A DNA stretch of 64,000 nucleotides, from positions 49,019 through 113,018 of the forward strand of contig JAPJBO010000744.1 in the NCBI GenBank assembly GCA_030068145.1, written 5' to 3'. This stretch comes from Diplonema papillatum (taxonomy: Eukaryota > Euglenozoa > Diplonemea > Diplonemida > Diplonemidae). A model generated the notes under the pieces. It was not told the origin of the DNA and ran no database searches. It saw only the letters and a list, made by a program, of their open reading frames with translations. The position numbers and the translations under genes are program-made. Below, piece after piece: positions 53,466-64,000 of the stretch (positions are counted from its first letter, which is position 1; the number at the start of each line of letters is the position of its first letter).

Positions 53466-53759
53466 CTGGGACGCGCGAGGGTCCTTTCCCCTTTTTCATC
53501 ATTCTCCGTTTCCGATTATTTCGAAACCCGCAACGCTATTGGAACAGCATCCGAGGGTCTTTTGTCCACGCGCCTTCCGTCCCGGAAAGGGCTAGCCAAG
53601 CATTTGAAACCCTGGCTCCCCGTTTTGGACTCGTGTTAGCCGATGAGATGACCCTTGTACGGTCCGAAGGTGGTTTTCTTTATTTATGTCGCCTCGTTTC
53701 TTTTTTTTTTTTTTTTTCTCTCTTCTAGAACTGATTCTTTCTTTTTTTTTTTTTTTTTT

Positions 53760-53830
53760 TCTTTTTTCAGAGTGAAAGGTTCGCAATGAGACTCCGGAGT
53801 TTTAAAGTCTCCAGGTAACTCTCGGCAGTT
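53760..53830 (-). promoter_or_regulatory. Copy of the shared acceptor-side module
   Basis: The minus strand reads GTTACCTGGAGACTTTAAAAC, then CCGGAGTCTCATTGCGAAC, then TTTCACTCTGAAAAAAG. This keeps the spacing of the intron-terminal block at 44030-43978. No exon is recognised after it. Confidence 0.4.
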
Positions 53831-54189
53831 TTTTTTGTTGTTCTTCCTCCCCCCGCCTCCTGAGGGCGGCGGCTGGATTCGGTCTGGACGGATTTGCGAG
53901 CATAAGTGCCACCGGGCGAGCTTGCTTGAGCGGAGTCAAACTGCGCGTGTTCGGCAGCACTGCCGATTTCCCAACCCAATACGGATCACGGGGCAGAGTG
54001 GACGGGGGAGCGGCACGGTGCTTTGCTTTGACTCAGGTTTTGCGAGCTGCGGCCGGCTGGCCAGTATGCACTTGTCTTCTTGTCTTCACACACAGAGCGA
54101 GCGCCTTCTTCCGCCTACCGCAAACAGTAAACTGAGACGTCCTCCCCCAATGCGACCAATAGCTCGCTTTGAGGGGGGCGTAGGTGAAT
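53831..54189. other. Gene-free spacer
   Basis: Open minus frame of 70 aa at 53767-53979 only. No domain and no supported splice sites. Confidence 0.35.
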
Positions 54190-54549
54190 TGGCTTACACC
54201 GTAATTGGAACTGGACTAAAGCTGGAACTGGTAAATGACAGACCGGGTAAAACCTGGAACACCCGGGGGGGTCTCCCAGGTAGTCTCCTGCGTGACTGCA
54301 CCAGTAGTGGTCCTGCGGCCTCCTACGACAGCGGCATCTAGGGGTCGAGCTGAGTATTGAGCACCCCAAGGCGCGGGCAAGCATCAGGGTCGTGATGTTC
54401 TGCAAAGTACGCATAGTCGCAAGCCCCGAAAAAAAAAAAAAAAAAAATGCCGAACGGGTAAAACCTGGGACACCCAGCCCCATTTTGGGGGGGTTGTCCC
54501 AGGTTTTTCCCCGGTCCAACATTAATCCAATTACGGTATATGTAGGCAA
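54190..54549. mobile_element. MITE-like element with ACCGTAATTGGA ends
   Basis: About 360 bp. Left GGCTTACACCGTAATTGGA and reversed right GCCTACATATACCGTAATTG match, and inner arms ACCGGGTAAAACCTGG / ACCGGGGAAAAACCTGG also pair. No coding. Confidence 0.65.
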
Positions 54550-54816
54550 CGGACACCATCACAAACGTCATTTCACGTGTATGTCACACGTGAAACCCCG
54601 TAGCAAATGGGCCGAAAAGGATGCCAAGGAGGGGGGATGCAAGAACAAGAACGTGCTCGGAATCAACGCGAACCACCAGTAAACTTGTTGCAATAGTGTG
54701 TGGGCCTTTGAAGCGTGGATGATGCCTCTCGCGCTGCTCCCCTTGAGGTTCCAATTTGTTGCATTAGTGTGATTGGCAGGCCTTCGACTACCCTGAGCAA
54801 CGCACTACCAGTACAC

Positions 54817-54965
54817 GGTGAGGTCCAGCCTCAGGAGCTGGAGTTAAAGAGGGCGGTGTTCTGCAACCAAAACGCGTGTAAATCCACAGAAAGGAGCGGG
54901 TGTGAGACCCGCTTCTTAACTCCAGCTTTAACTCCAGCTTCTGCGGCTGGGCTGCACCCCGTGTA
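54817..54965. mobile_element. Palindromic element with AGCTGGAGTTAAAG ends, copy 1
   Basis: CAGGAGCTGGAGTTAAAG at the left pairs with TTTAACTCCAGCTTCTG at the right. A related copy in the other orientation is at 58572-58715, and a fragment at 58845-58890. Confidence 0.6.
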
Positions 54966-55437
54966 CGTGTACACATACAAAATACACCCCGGACTCCCAC
55001 TCCGGATTGCGGGAGTGGTTTTGCGGTCGTTAGTGCGGTCGGCCTCACTCCCTCAATGCGGGTGTGGCCACTCCTGCGTTGTTTCACTCCCGCATTGACT
55101 TAGTATGTGGCGGATGAAGTCCGGTAAGCATGGGCGGATGCCAAAGGGGGGGAGGGGGGGGTGTGTTTGGGCAGAAAGATTCTGGCGAAGAGCGATGCCG
55201 TGCATGGGGCACGCGCTCTTCCCTCCAAAACCGTATTCTGAGGCCGAAAGCCTCGTTCTGGGCATGGAACCCCGTCTCCGGGGCTGTGGTTTGGGGACCC
55301 CTGTTGGTGGACAGGGGTCGCATACTCCACATGCACAGCATCGGACTTCACCAGAATATTTCTGCCGAAGCCCCTCCCTCCCGTCTCATACGGAGTCTAC
55401 CGTTGTTATGTAGTATGTATAAGTTGTGTACAGACCA

Positions 55438-55870
55438 GTGCAGTTTGCAGTTTACTGAGGGAATTGGAGCAAGACGCATGACTAGACGAGCACGACCACC
55501 TCGAATCGACACCAGAAGAATTCGGGGTGGGGCTGGCTTCGACGACTAGGAATATCCCGGTAAAGGGTAGCACTCCTGAACAAGCCCGAACCAACAGGAT
55601 CAAAGAATGTCAGTCACACCTTCCCGCCGGTGCGAGAGGCCAGAAGACGCCATCTCCAATTCGCTACGTAACCGTACTGCGTAGTGATATCGTACACCTA
55701 TGGTTTACTGTTGGAATTGGAGCAAAGCGCATGGCAGGAGGAGCACCTTCCCGAACCAACACCAGGAGATAGTTTGGGATGAGGCGTGGTTGCAAGTAGA
55801 CAGTCACTTGGCGTTACTAAGAGACCAAACCCAGCAGGATCAAAGAATGTCAGTCTCGCCTTCCTCATTC
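55438..55870. repeat. Pair of diverged direct repeats (~250 bp)
   Basis: 55438-55625 and 55695-55870 share GAATTGGAGCAA, GAACCAACACCAG-like and GGATCAAAGAATGTCAGTC segments. No supported gene. Confidence 0.55.
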
Positions 55871-55890
55871 TTTTTTCCTCCTCCGAACTG

Positions 55891-56074
55891 GTATATGAGC
55901 CGTCCACCCCATACTGATAAACTGCTGATAGACTGCTGATAGACTATGCTTACCTATGATAGCCTGTGATAGACTGCTGATAGACTATGCTTGCCTATGA
56001 TAGACTGTGACAGACATCAGCAGGAAATTCGATGCAGTTCCAGAAAAATAGGGGTGGACTGGCTCACGGTATAC
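55891..56074. mobile_element. MITE-like element, TGAGCCGGTCC family, copy 2
   Basis: Left TATATGAGCCGTCCACCCC; reversed right TATACCGTGAGCCAGTCC ACCCC. The interior repeats TGCTGATAGACTATGCTT. The ends resemble those of 16255-16452, and both carry a GATGCAG/TGCATCGAA-type internal sequence. Confidence 0.6.
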
Positions 56075-56830
56075 GAGGACGGATCCGATACGGGGAACTT
56101 GCCTTCCTGCCGTGGCGAACACTCGTCGTGACGTTATTTGGGGAGATGGGCTAGAGACACGTGTATATGAATCAGAAGCCTCACTCCGCGAGTTCGGGTG
56201 AGATCCCCCCCCGCGGTTGCGCCGATAAGCGGCAGTTCGATTGGAGGCTCGAGGCGGGAGCATTTGCTTTGGGCTCGTGGCTTCTCTTGTGTTTCCCGCA
56301 GGGATCTTTCCCGGAATCCAGGTTTTGAGAGCCTCGGGGAAGAAGCTACCCCGCTCCTCGACACTCAGGTAGCCGCCAGCGGCATACGGAGTCTAAAAAT
56401 GTTGCCCAGCCCCGTTGCGGAGTTCCTACGTAGTTTGAGCTTCTCTCCCACCGCCACCTTCCGGGATTTCATGACTTGAGAGTACCTCAGGGTTTACGCT
56501 CCGTTTTCGGTCTCAGAGAAAATGCGTGTGGTCCACAGGTGGGCGTATTGCGACGGCAAAAAAGAATAGCGTCGCTAGGTAGCTACTGGACTTGGCGACA
56601 CCCTGGCTGTGCGGGCCTTGACCACTGGTGGGCCTAGACTCATGAATCAAAATCCACATGTTGTACCTGTGGATCCACACGTGGGGGGAACAAAATCCAA
56701 AAAAGAATTAACGTGTGGAAATCCACACGTTCCACACGTGGAGCGTAAGCCCTGGATCACCCCCCAGATGAGCCCACCAAACGCCGCAAGTGCGCAAACG
56801 AACCGGGTCGAATACTAACACCTGTGTTCG
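56075..56830. other. Gene-free spacer with nested palindromes
   Basis: 56655-56745 is rich in short inverted repeats of CCACACGTGG/AATCCACA. 56805-56830 has CGAATACTAACACCTGTGTTCG. No exon is supported. Confidence 0.45.
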
Positions 56831-57811
56831 AATACTAAAGAGAGGAATTCAGTTCAGTACACTCATAAAAGCCGCAAAAAATCTAGTTTTACCACTTTTA
56901 AAGCCGTAAATTCAGTGCCACTTTTTACCCAAAATTCAGTTCTGCCACTTCAGACGAAGTTGGCAGCGACAAAACGGAGGCAACCGGTGTGTTTTCCACT
57001 CGTCTGAGTCGTCATTCAACGCTGGAGTCTGACAGATTCAGTCACAGAAAGACTCGAAAGATGCCACTGACACGCCGGCTTCTGATGAGCCTTGGTCAAA
57101 GTTGGTGGGATCCACCGGGTTCTTCGTTCAGCACTTCTGTCGGCTCAGCGGACATCGCCAGGCAGAAGGGGCAGAGGATTCTCATTGAATGGGCTCCCAC
57201 CAAAGCAGATCAATCAAGGGCCGGCCATCAGGATGCGAATGCCAATCAGTGGTTGTCGAGCAATATTGAGGAAGGGCGTTGATGCAGTACTGCAAACGCG
57301 TCCGTTCGGCTCAATTCACAACTGTCTTTGAAGGGTTCATTTGTCTGATTTCAGATCACCGTTGTCCTAAGTCCGTACTTCCACTTGTCTTGACCTTCTT
57401 GACCGAATCTTTGACCAGGCACGGGAGGCCAGACATCGCAGCTGACCCGCCGCCGGATGAAGGCCCTGCATTCAGCACTATCCCAAGTCAGTATCTGAAC
57501 ACGAAAATCTCGAAGGGACTTCTTCTGCGTATTTTGGCCACGTTGGCGGGATTGGGGGGGGGTTTACATGAGCCACCAGCAGGAGGACCGAATTGAGCTC
57601 CTCGTCAGTCTGACACTCGTCTGGCCCTCTGGCTCTGGATCAGACGACTCAGATGAGTGTCAGCCTGATAGTCAGGTCGGAAAACACAACGGTTGCCTCC
57701 GATTTGTCGCTGCCAACTTCGTCTGTAGAACTGAGTGTATGGCTTTAAAAAGTGATAGAACTGAATTTACGGCTTTATGAGAGTACTGAACTGAATTCCT
57801 CTCAATACTAC
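56831..57811. mobile_element. ~980-bp element with long terminal inverted repeats
   Basis: The arms of about 170-200 bp pair: left GAGAGGAATTCAGTTCAGTA and ACGAAGTTGGCAGCGACAAA are matched, reversed, at 57640-57811. The ends read AATACTAAAGAGAGG and AGTATTGAGAGG. The middle (about 57045-57635) has only short open frames, no transposase, so it is a non-autonomous foldback-type element. Confidence 0.72.
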
Positions 57812-57862
57812 ACATATTCCGGGTTGACCTGATGTGCCGAACAGTAGGGTCAAATAATGCTG

Positions 57863-58090
57863 GTACCTACCCCCCCGTGCATAAGATGGATGAATAAATC
57901 GGGTTTTGGCGGTATCCATCTCAATCAAGGGGTATCCATCTTAAACACGGGGGCACTGTAGACTACAGTGTAGTCGCCTTACACGGGAGCACCTCACCCC
58001 GTGTTTAAGATGGATTGGCATTCTCGCCCGTTATCCATCTTAGTCAAGGGGGTTTGGCTATCCTTCTTATGCATGGGGGGGTAGGTAGTC
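57863..58090. mobile_element. ~228-bp palindromic MITE-like element
   Basis: Left GGTACCTACCCCCCCGTGCA and reversed right GACTACCTACCCCCCCATGCA pair. The inner arms repeat CCATCTTAAACACGGGG and CCCCGTGTTTAAGATGG around a TGTAGACTACA core, so nearly the whole element can fold on itself. Confidence 0.75.
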
Positions 58091-58571
58091 ATTTTTTTTT
58101 TTTTTTTTTTGACAACTGGACGCGTGTTGATGACTTGCGTGCTTCGTCACTTCGGTTTTCGGGGGTACCACCTGACGGCTCTTTTCATGGGCAGATAGCG
58201 GTCTCCATGCGCACACAACAACTTCGGCATTGTTTCGGCTGGTTTTTTTTTGAGACAAGAACCTGTTAGGTCCTGCGTGGGGGGATGGGAGGGACGTCTA
58301 ATGTAAACATGGGGGCCCCAGGGAGCGGGGAAGGGGGAGCCAGAAACGAAAAGAACAAAGAAGAATGAGAACCCAGCGAAGGGGAGGGGGTGAGTGGGGG
58401 TGGGGAGCGGTTGCCAGAACGTGCTTTTTTTGAATGACCGTCTGGTAGACACTGCGGCCTGTGCCTGCACCGTGGTTCGGTCCTTGAAGCCACGGACACG
58501 CAAGGCGGACCATCTGGCTCGCCAGGCACCTGTTCGTAGCTCGCCCCAGCCAGGACCACCCACACGGTGAT

Positions 58572-58715
58572 GTCCCACCTCAGAAGCTGGAGTTAAAGCT
58601 GGAGTTCGAAAGGCGGGGGCCACACCTGCTTTTCGGGTGTGGATGGACACGCGTTCTGGTTGTAGCACACCCTCTTTAACTCCAGCTTCCAAGGTTGGAC
58701 TTCAGCGCACGCAAC
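58572..58715. mobile_element. Palindromic element with AGCTGGAGTTAAAG ends, copy 2
   Basis: CAGAAGCTGGAGTTAAAG at the left and CTTTAACTCCAGCTTCC at the right. The interior ACACGCGTTCTGGTTGTAGC is the reverse of the interior of copy 1. Confidence 0.6.
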
Positions 58716-59726
58716 ATTGAAAGTCTGCGTCTGCACAAGCCATTCAATCTAGTGTTGTCGAATCTGTTTACCGGCCGGCGTGTGCTCGAAACCCAGTCTC
58801 GCAGCTTTCGAGACGTCAGACACGCGTTTTAGTTGCAGGACAACCTCTTTAACTCCAGCTTCTGAGGCTGGACCTCAGCGTGCACGCAATATTGAAAGTA
58901 TGCGTCTGCACGAACCTGTTTACCGGCCCGGCATGTGCTCGACAGCAACCCAGTCTCGCAGCTTTCGAGACGTCAGGCTGAAACCGTCTCAGGGAATAGC
59001 CCTTCCCTACAACCGTGTCTGAGCGTTTAGCTAAAAACTCAGAGCGCCAGTGAGAGGGATGGGGGGAAAATCCCCCGCCCGGGGGGATAGACGATAGAAT
59101 GGAGGGAGGAGACTGGAAAGGAAGAAAGTTCGGAGATAGGTTAATTAACGTGATTTCTTTGGCGCCGCCCGAGGGCGGTGATGGGGTGTGTGGCACATGC
59201 GACACGGCTAGCGGACGGAGTGGCAGGGCGTGGGAAAATTGTGCTCCATGAATTTCTGGCAGTTTTTTTAGCATTCAGCACTCCCCGTGAACTTCTCAAG
59301 TACTTCCCGAGTAAAACCCAAGTTACACCCAAGAAAGGCCACCGGATCACACCAATAAAGCTTCATGCGAATTCGACCAGGCTTAAGCTTGCCGCAAACT
59401 GCTTCATTTTGGAGTTAGAGTTCAAGGCTTCGGGCGACCGTTGGCCAACGGGTAATTTGATAAGGGGAGCAAGTTGGCTCTCTGAGGGCAGGCAACTTGA
59501 CTGAATGGGTCATGATTTGATCACGGCATGTCAAGTCTCCTGGTGATAACCTCTTCGGTCGTACCGTGTGTTCGAACTCACCACCGCCGATCCTCTGCAT
59601 GCTAACTTTTTTGGAGACTCGAAGTATCATAACAATATTCCGAGACTAGAGGTACGGTAATAGCTATGTCAACCCCGGGGTATGGGGCGGCAGAACCTTT
59701 TTTGAGTGGAAACCTGAGCCCCCGGG
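58716..59726. other. Gene-free spacer
   Basis: It contains a fragment of the AGCTGGAGTTAAAG family at 58845-58890 and a weak version of the shared module at 59460-59410 (minus: GGTCGCCCGAAGCC). Small open frames only. Confidence 0.4.
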
Positions 59727-60050
59727 GGCATTGCAAGAACGTGCTTGGAATGGGTATGCGCTCAACACCGCACTGGTCCCGTCTGCGCCGTGTTTCGGTC
59801 CTTTAAGCCACGGACACATAAGGCGGACCATCATCAGTGCGGAACCTGAGTGTCTGCAGGACAGCGGTGTGAGTCTGGTTTGTCAGGCGGCTGTTCGTAG
59901 CTCGTCACAGCCAGGACCACCCGTGCTACCAGAGCACAGGCGAATCCGTCACGGGGAGGAGGCCCCTACAACCGTGTCGGAGCAATCAGCTAACACCCCC
60001 AGGGCCCTTGCCCTGTTTGTGACTGCGACTCGCTAGGCAGCACTGGCTTA
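59727..60050. repeat. Dispersed repeat, copy 2 (~320 bp)
   Basis: Nearly identical to 15590-15920; differences are a few substitutions and short deletions. Confidence 0.78.
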
Positions 60051-60089
60051 TCTTCTCTATTTTCAATTTCCCACTCTCTTTCACTCCAT

Positions 60090-60260
60090 CTATACTGGCC
60101 GGAGTGAGCCATGTATTCAAAGAGAGCATTTCCGGAGGGCACGGTCTTGCATTGATGAATACGGAACAACGGCGATCAGCATCAACTGATCGATGACTGT
60201 GAAGACCGCGGTAACGTAAAAGGACTGGCGTTCTTCGCGCATGCGGTGGGCGAACACACC
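60090..60260. repeat. Relative of the 2060-2160 intron repeat
   Basis: Shares CATTTCCGGAG, TTGCA-TGATGAA and GATCAGCATCAACTGA segments with the cyclase intron, then diverges. Confidence 0.5.
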
Positions 60261-60424
60261 TTCTATTTATCTCTCTCTTTCGGGAGGGGAGTTGCTGTGT
60301 GCTCCTGCGGTCTTTGTGTTTTTTTTTTTTGTACTTGACCAACAGGTTCACCCCCCCGCACGCCAAGTCCGCCCTTCGGTATAAGTTCGTCCAGAACTTC
60401 ACTCACTTCGTTCACGAAGTTCTT

Positions 60425-60426
<2 letters not shown>

Positions 60427-60513
<87 letters not shown>
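60427..60513. repeat. (TC)n microsatellite, 87 bp
   Basis: Uninterrupted TC repeats. Confidence 0.97.
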
Positions 60514-60516
<3 letters not shown>

Positions 60517-60614
60517 CCGTACTTGCACTTTTCGGTGCGGGCGCTTCGTTTTAACTTTTATCTCACGTGCATAGCCGTCGCTCCGGATGAGTTTCTCCCT
60601 TCAGTACGACAGTA

Positions 60615-60740
60615 CTTAGGGAGCACAGATTTTTTCCTGAGCGGGCCACCAGCCCACCATTTATAGGGGGGGGGTGGGGACCCACCTTTTCCCCCCAGGA
60701 GGGTCCGGTTTTCCAGAATTCTGGAATCCCTCCGGATTGG
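60615..60740. repeat. Dispersed repeat, copy of 21320-21440
   Basis: Shares AGCACAGATTTTTTCCTGAG, CAGCCCACCATTTATAGGGG and the CCAGAATTCTGG palindrome. Confidence 0.75.
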
Positions 60741-60936
60741 TGTTCTCCGCGAGTTTTTCAGAAAATTTTCAGATATCCCGCCAAAAAACATGAAAAACAG
60801 GGGGGTGCGGGGGGCTACGCCCCCCGCCCAAACGGTACGGGTTTTCCAATAAACTTTTCAACCCCATTTCAACAATCCTGTTGGTGTTCTCACTTAGAAA
60901 TCTACAGCTAGACCACTTTTCAGACAACAAAAACTG

Positions 60937-63595
60937 GGGTTGTCCCACATTTTTGGGTCACCAATACTGACGTTTGAGGGTTGTCCCACTTTTTTGGGTC
61001 ACCAATACTGACGTTTGAGGGTTGTCCCACTTTTTTCGATGACCAATACTGACGTTTGAGGGTTGTCCCACATTTTTGGATCACCAATACTGACGTTTGA
61101 GGGTTGTCCCACTTTTTTGGATCACCAATACTGACGTTTGAGGGTTGTCCCACTTTTTTCGATCACCAATACTGACGTTTGAGGGTTGTCCCACTTTTTT
61201 GGATCACCAATACTGACGTTTGAGGGTTGTCCCACATTTTTGGATCACCAATACTGACGTTTGAGGGTTGTCCCACTTTTTTCGATGACCAATACTCACG
61301 TTTGAGGGTTGTCCCACTTTTTTGGATCACCAATACTGACGTTTGAGGGTTGTCCCACATTTTTGGATCACCAATACTGACGTTTGAGGGTTGTCCCACT
61401 TTTTTGGGTCACCAATACTGACGTTTGAGGGTTGTCCCACTTTTTTGGATCACCAATACTGACGTTTGAGGGTTGTCCCACATTTTTGGGTCACCAATAC
61501 TGACGTTTGAGGGTTGTCCCACTTTTTTGGATCACCAATACTGACGTTTGAGGGTTGTCCCACTTTTTTCGATGACCAATACTGACGTTTGAGGGTTGTC
61601 CCACTTTTTTCGATCACCAATACTGACGTTTGAGGGTTGTCCCACTTTTTTGGATCACCAATACTGACGTTTGAGGGTTGTCCCACATTTTTGGATCACC
61701 AATACTGACGTTTGAGGGTTGTCCCACTTTTTTGGGTCACCAATACTGACGTTTGAGGGTTGTCCCACTTTTTTGGGTCACCAATACTGACGTTTGAGGG
61801 TTGTCCCACATTTTTGGGTCACCAATACTGACGTTTGAGGGTTGTCCCACTTTTTTGGGTCACCAATACTGACGTTTGAGGGTTGTCCCACATTTTTGGA
61901 TCACCAATACTGACGTTTGAGGGTTGTCCCACTTTTTTCGATGACCAATACTCACGTTTGAGGGTTGTCCCACCTTTTTGGATCACCAATACTGACGTTT
62001 GAGGGTTGTCCCACATTTTTGGGTCACCAATACTGACGTTTGAGGGTTGTCCCACTTTTTTGGGTCACCAATACTGACGTTTGAGGGTTGTCCCACTTTT
62101 TTGGGTCACCAATACTGACGTTTGAGGGTTGTCCCACATTTTTGGATCACCAATACTGACGTTTGAGGGTTGTCCCACTTTTTTGGGTCACCAATACTGA
62201 CGTTTGAGGGTTGTCCCACTTTTTTCGATCACCAATACTGACGTTTGAGGGTTGTCCCACTTTTTTCGATCACCAATACTGACGTTTGAGGGTTGTCCCA
62301 CTTTTTTGGATCACCAATACTGACGTTTGAGGGTTGTCCCACATTTTTGGATCACCAATACTGACGTTTGAGGGTTGTCCCACTTTTTTGGATCACCAAT
62401 ACTGACGTTTGAGGGTTGTCCCACTTTTTTGGATCACCAATACTGACGTTTGAGGGTTGTCCCACTTTTTTGGATCACCAATACTGACGTTTGAGGGTTG
62501 TCCCACTTTTTTCGATCACCAATACTGACGTTTGAGGGTTGTCCCACTTTTTTGGATCACCAATACTGACGTTTGAGGGTTGTCCCACTTTTTTGGATCA
62601 CCAATACTGACGTTTGAGGGTTGTCCCACTTTTTTGGATCACCAATACTGACGTTTGAGGGTTGTCCCACTTTTTTGGGTCACCAATACTGACGTTTGAG
62701 GGTTGTCCCACTTTTTTGGATGACCAATACTGACGTTTGAGGGTTGTCCCACTTTTTTGGATGACCAATACTGACGTTTGAGGGTTGTCCCACTTTTTTG
62801 GATCACCAATACTGACGTTTGAGGGTTGTCCCACTTTTTTGGATCACCAATACTGACGTTTGAGGGTTGTCCCACTTTTTTGGATGACCAATACTGACGT
62901 TTGAGGGTTGTCCCACTTTTTTGGATCACCAATACTGACGTTTGAGGGTTGTCCCACTTTTTTGGATCACCAATACTGACGTTTGAGGGTTGTCCCACTT
63001 TTTTGGATCACCAATACTGACGTTTGAGGGTTGTCCCACTTTTTTGGATCACCAATACTGACGTTTGAGGGTTGTCCCACTTTTTTGGATGACCAATACT
63101 GACGTTTGAGGGTTGTCCCACTTTTTTCGATGACCAATACTGACGTTTGAGGGTTGTCCCACTTTTTTGGATCACCAATACTGACGTTTGAGGGTTGTCC
63201 CACTTTTTTGGATCACCAATACTGACGTTTGAGGGTTGTCCCACTTTTTTCGATGACCAATACTGACGTTTGAGGGTTGTCCCACTTTTTTGGATGACCA
63301 ATACTGACGTTTGAGGGTTGTCCCACTTTTTTCGATGACCAATACTGACGTTTGAGGGTTGTCCCACATTTTTGGATCACCAATACTGACGTTTGAGGGT
63401 TGTCCCACATTTTTGGGTCACCAATACTGACGTTTGAGGGTTGTCCCACTTTTTTGGATCACCAATACTGACGTTTGAGGGTTGTCCCACTTTTTTGGTC
63501 ACCAATACTGACGTTTGAGGGTTGTCCCACTTTTTTGGATCACCAATACTGACGTTTGAGGGTTGTCCCACATTTTTGGGTCACCAATACTGACG
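60937..63595. repeat. 41-bp satellite array
   Basis: About 65 head-to-tail units containing ACTGACGTTTGAGGGTTGTC. Variation is almost confined to one 6-bp spot (TTTGGA, TTTCGA, TTTGGG, with TCACC/TGACC) and CACTT/CACAT. Because 41 is not a multiple of 3, three units (123 bp) form a repeating open frame, which explains the many short frames here. Confidence 0.97.
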
Positions 63596-64000
63596 GAGTT
63601 TCTGCTCTTCGTATTGTCTGACGAGAACTGCCGAGAAGAAAAGGAGAAGTAAGAACACGTCTTTGTAACTGATAGCCTAGCGCAAGGGAATGTTGAGTGA
63701 CTGCCTTAACCCGGGGAAACGAGCTTGGGCGAGGTCACCGGGGGGTTAGGGAGGGTGGGAAAACTTGACTGTTTCTTTGAACCAACCACACCCTGAAGGC
63801 TGTGTAGAGTTCTCTAATCGACTTTCGTGGTGCATCAACTCCCTCAGTGAAACTGTGATTGTCCCACATTTTTGGGTCACCAATACTGACGTTTGAGGGT
63901 TGTCCCACTTTTTTCGATGACCGAAGTGGGACAACCCTCAAACGTCAGTATTGGTGACCCAAAAAAGTGGGACAACCCTCAAACGTCAGTATTGGTGATC
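63596..64000. repeat. Interruption and orientation switch of the 41-bp satellite
   Basis: 63596-63855 is unique sequence. 63858-63921 resumes the array, and at about 63922 (GATGACCGAAGTGGGACAAC) it turns into the opposite orientation to the window end. Head-to-head junction. Confidence 0.85.

Noticed and set aside
60937-63595. CRISPR array
   Set aside because: There are no unique spacers; the whole unit is repeated, and the DNA is eukaryotic.
60920-63941. Many short MGQPSNVSIGDPK-type proteins
   Set aside because: Every 123 bp the 41-bp satellite repeats its frame; no gene signals.

Overview
The window looks like nuclear DNA of a diplonemid (Euglenozoa), most likely Diplonema/Paradiplonema. 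The main reason is two minus-strand sequences (30186-30222 and 36891-36930) that match the diplonemid spliced-leader (SL) exon as I remember it. Other supports are GT-AG introns, GC-rich coding sequence in repeat-rich surroundings, LINEs with an RNase H domain, and a fragment of eukaryotic LSU rRNA. No database search was possible.

Every convincing gene lies on the minus strand. From right to left in coordinates (5' to 3' in the genes): (1) a coiled-coil/low-complexity protein in two exons (46261-45521 and 43973-41472). (2) Two LINE retrotransposons: LINE2 (36930 to about 30800) and LINE1 (30222 to about 23400). Each has an ORF1 and an APE-type endonuclease/RT/RNase H ORF2, and each carries an SL-like sequence at its 5' end. 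LINE2 is broken by a 960-bp terminal-inverted-repeat element. (3) A seven-TM MLO-like protein with a C-terminal B-box zinc finger (20977-18835). (4) A soluble-adenylyl-cyclase-like gene in at least three exons (11167-9998, 7627-2335, 992 to beyond the left edge). It has two class III cyclase domains and an AAA/NTPase domain, and its first cyclase domain is interrupted by a poly-Asn insert.

The strongest pattern across genes is that exon ends, together with adjacent intron or flank, occur as tandem partial copies. The 3' edge of cyclase exon A has 3 extra copies, and so does its 5' edge. Exons B and C each have one extra 5'-edge copy. The 3' end of the MLO-like gene has 3 extra copies, and the 5' end of the coiled-coil gene has 3. 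Even the LSU rRNA fragment has its sarcin-ricin segment triplicated. A second pattern is that introns of unrelated genes share blocks that end at the splice acceptor, including a minus-strand motif close to GTCAACCGGAGACTTTAAAA seen at about ten places. That suggests repeat-derived (introner-like) introns or a conserved acceptor module.

The rest is repeats: a 16-bp satellite (48345-50930), a 41-bp satellite (60937-63595, with smaller arrays at 21.4-23.2 kb and 63.86-64.0 kb), a 222-bp (CA)n run, a (TC)n run, several short palindromic MITE-like elements, and dispersed repeats. From 48.3 kb to the right edge I see no convincing gene.
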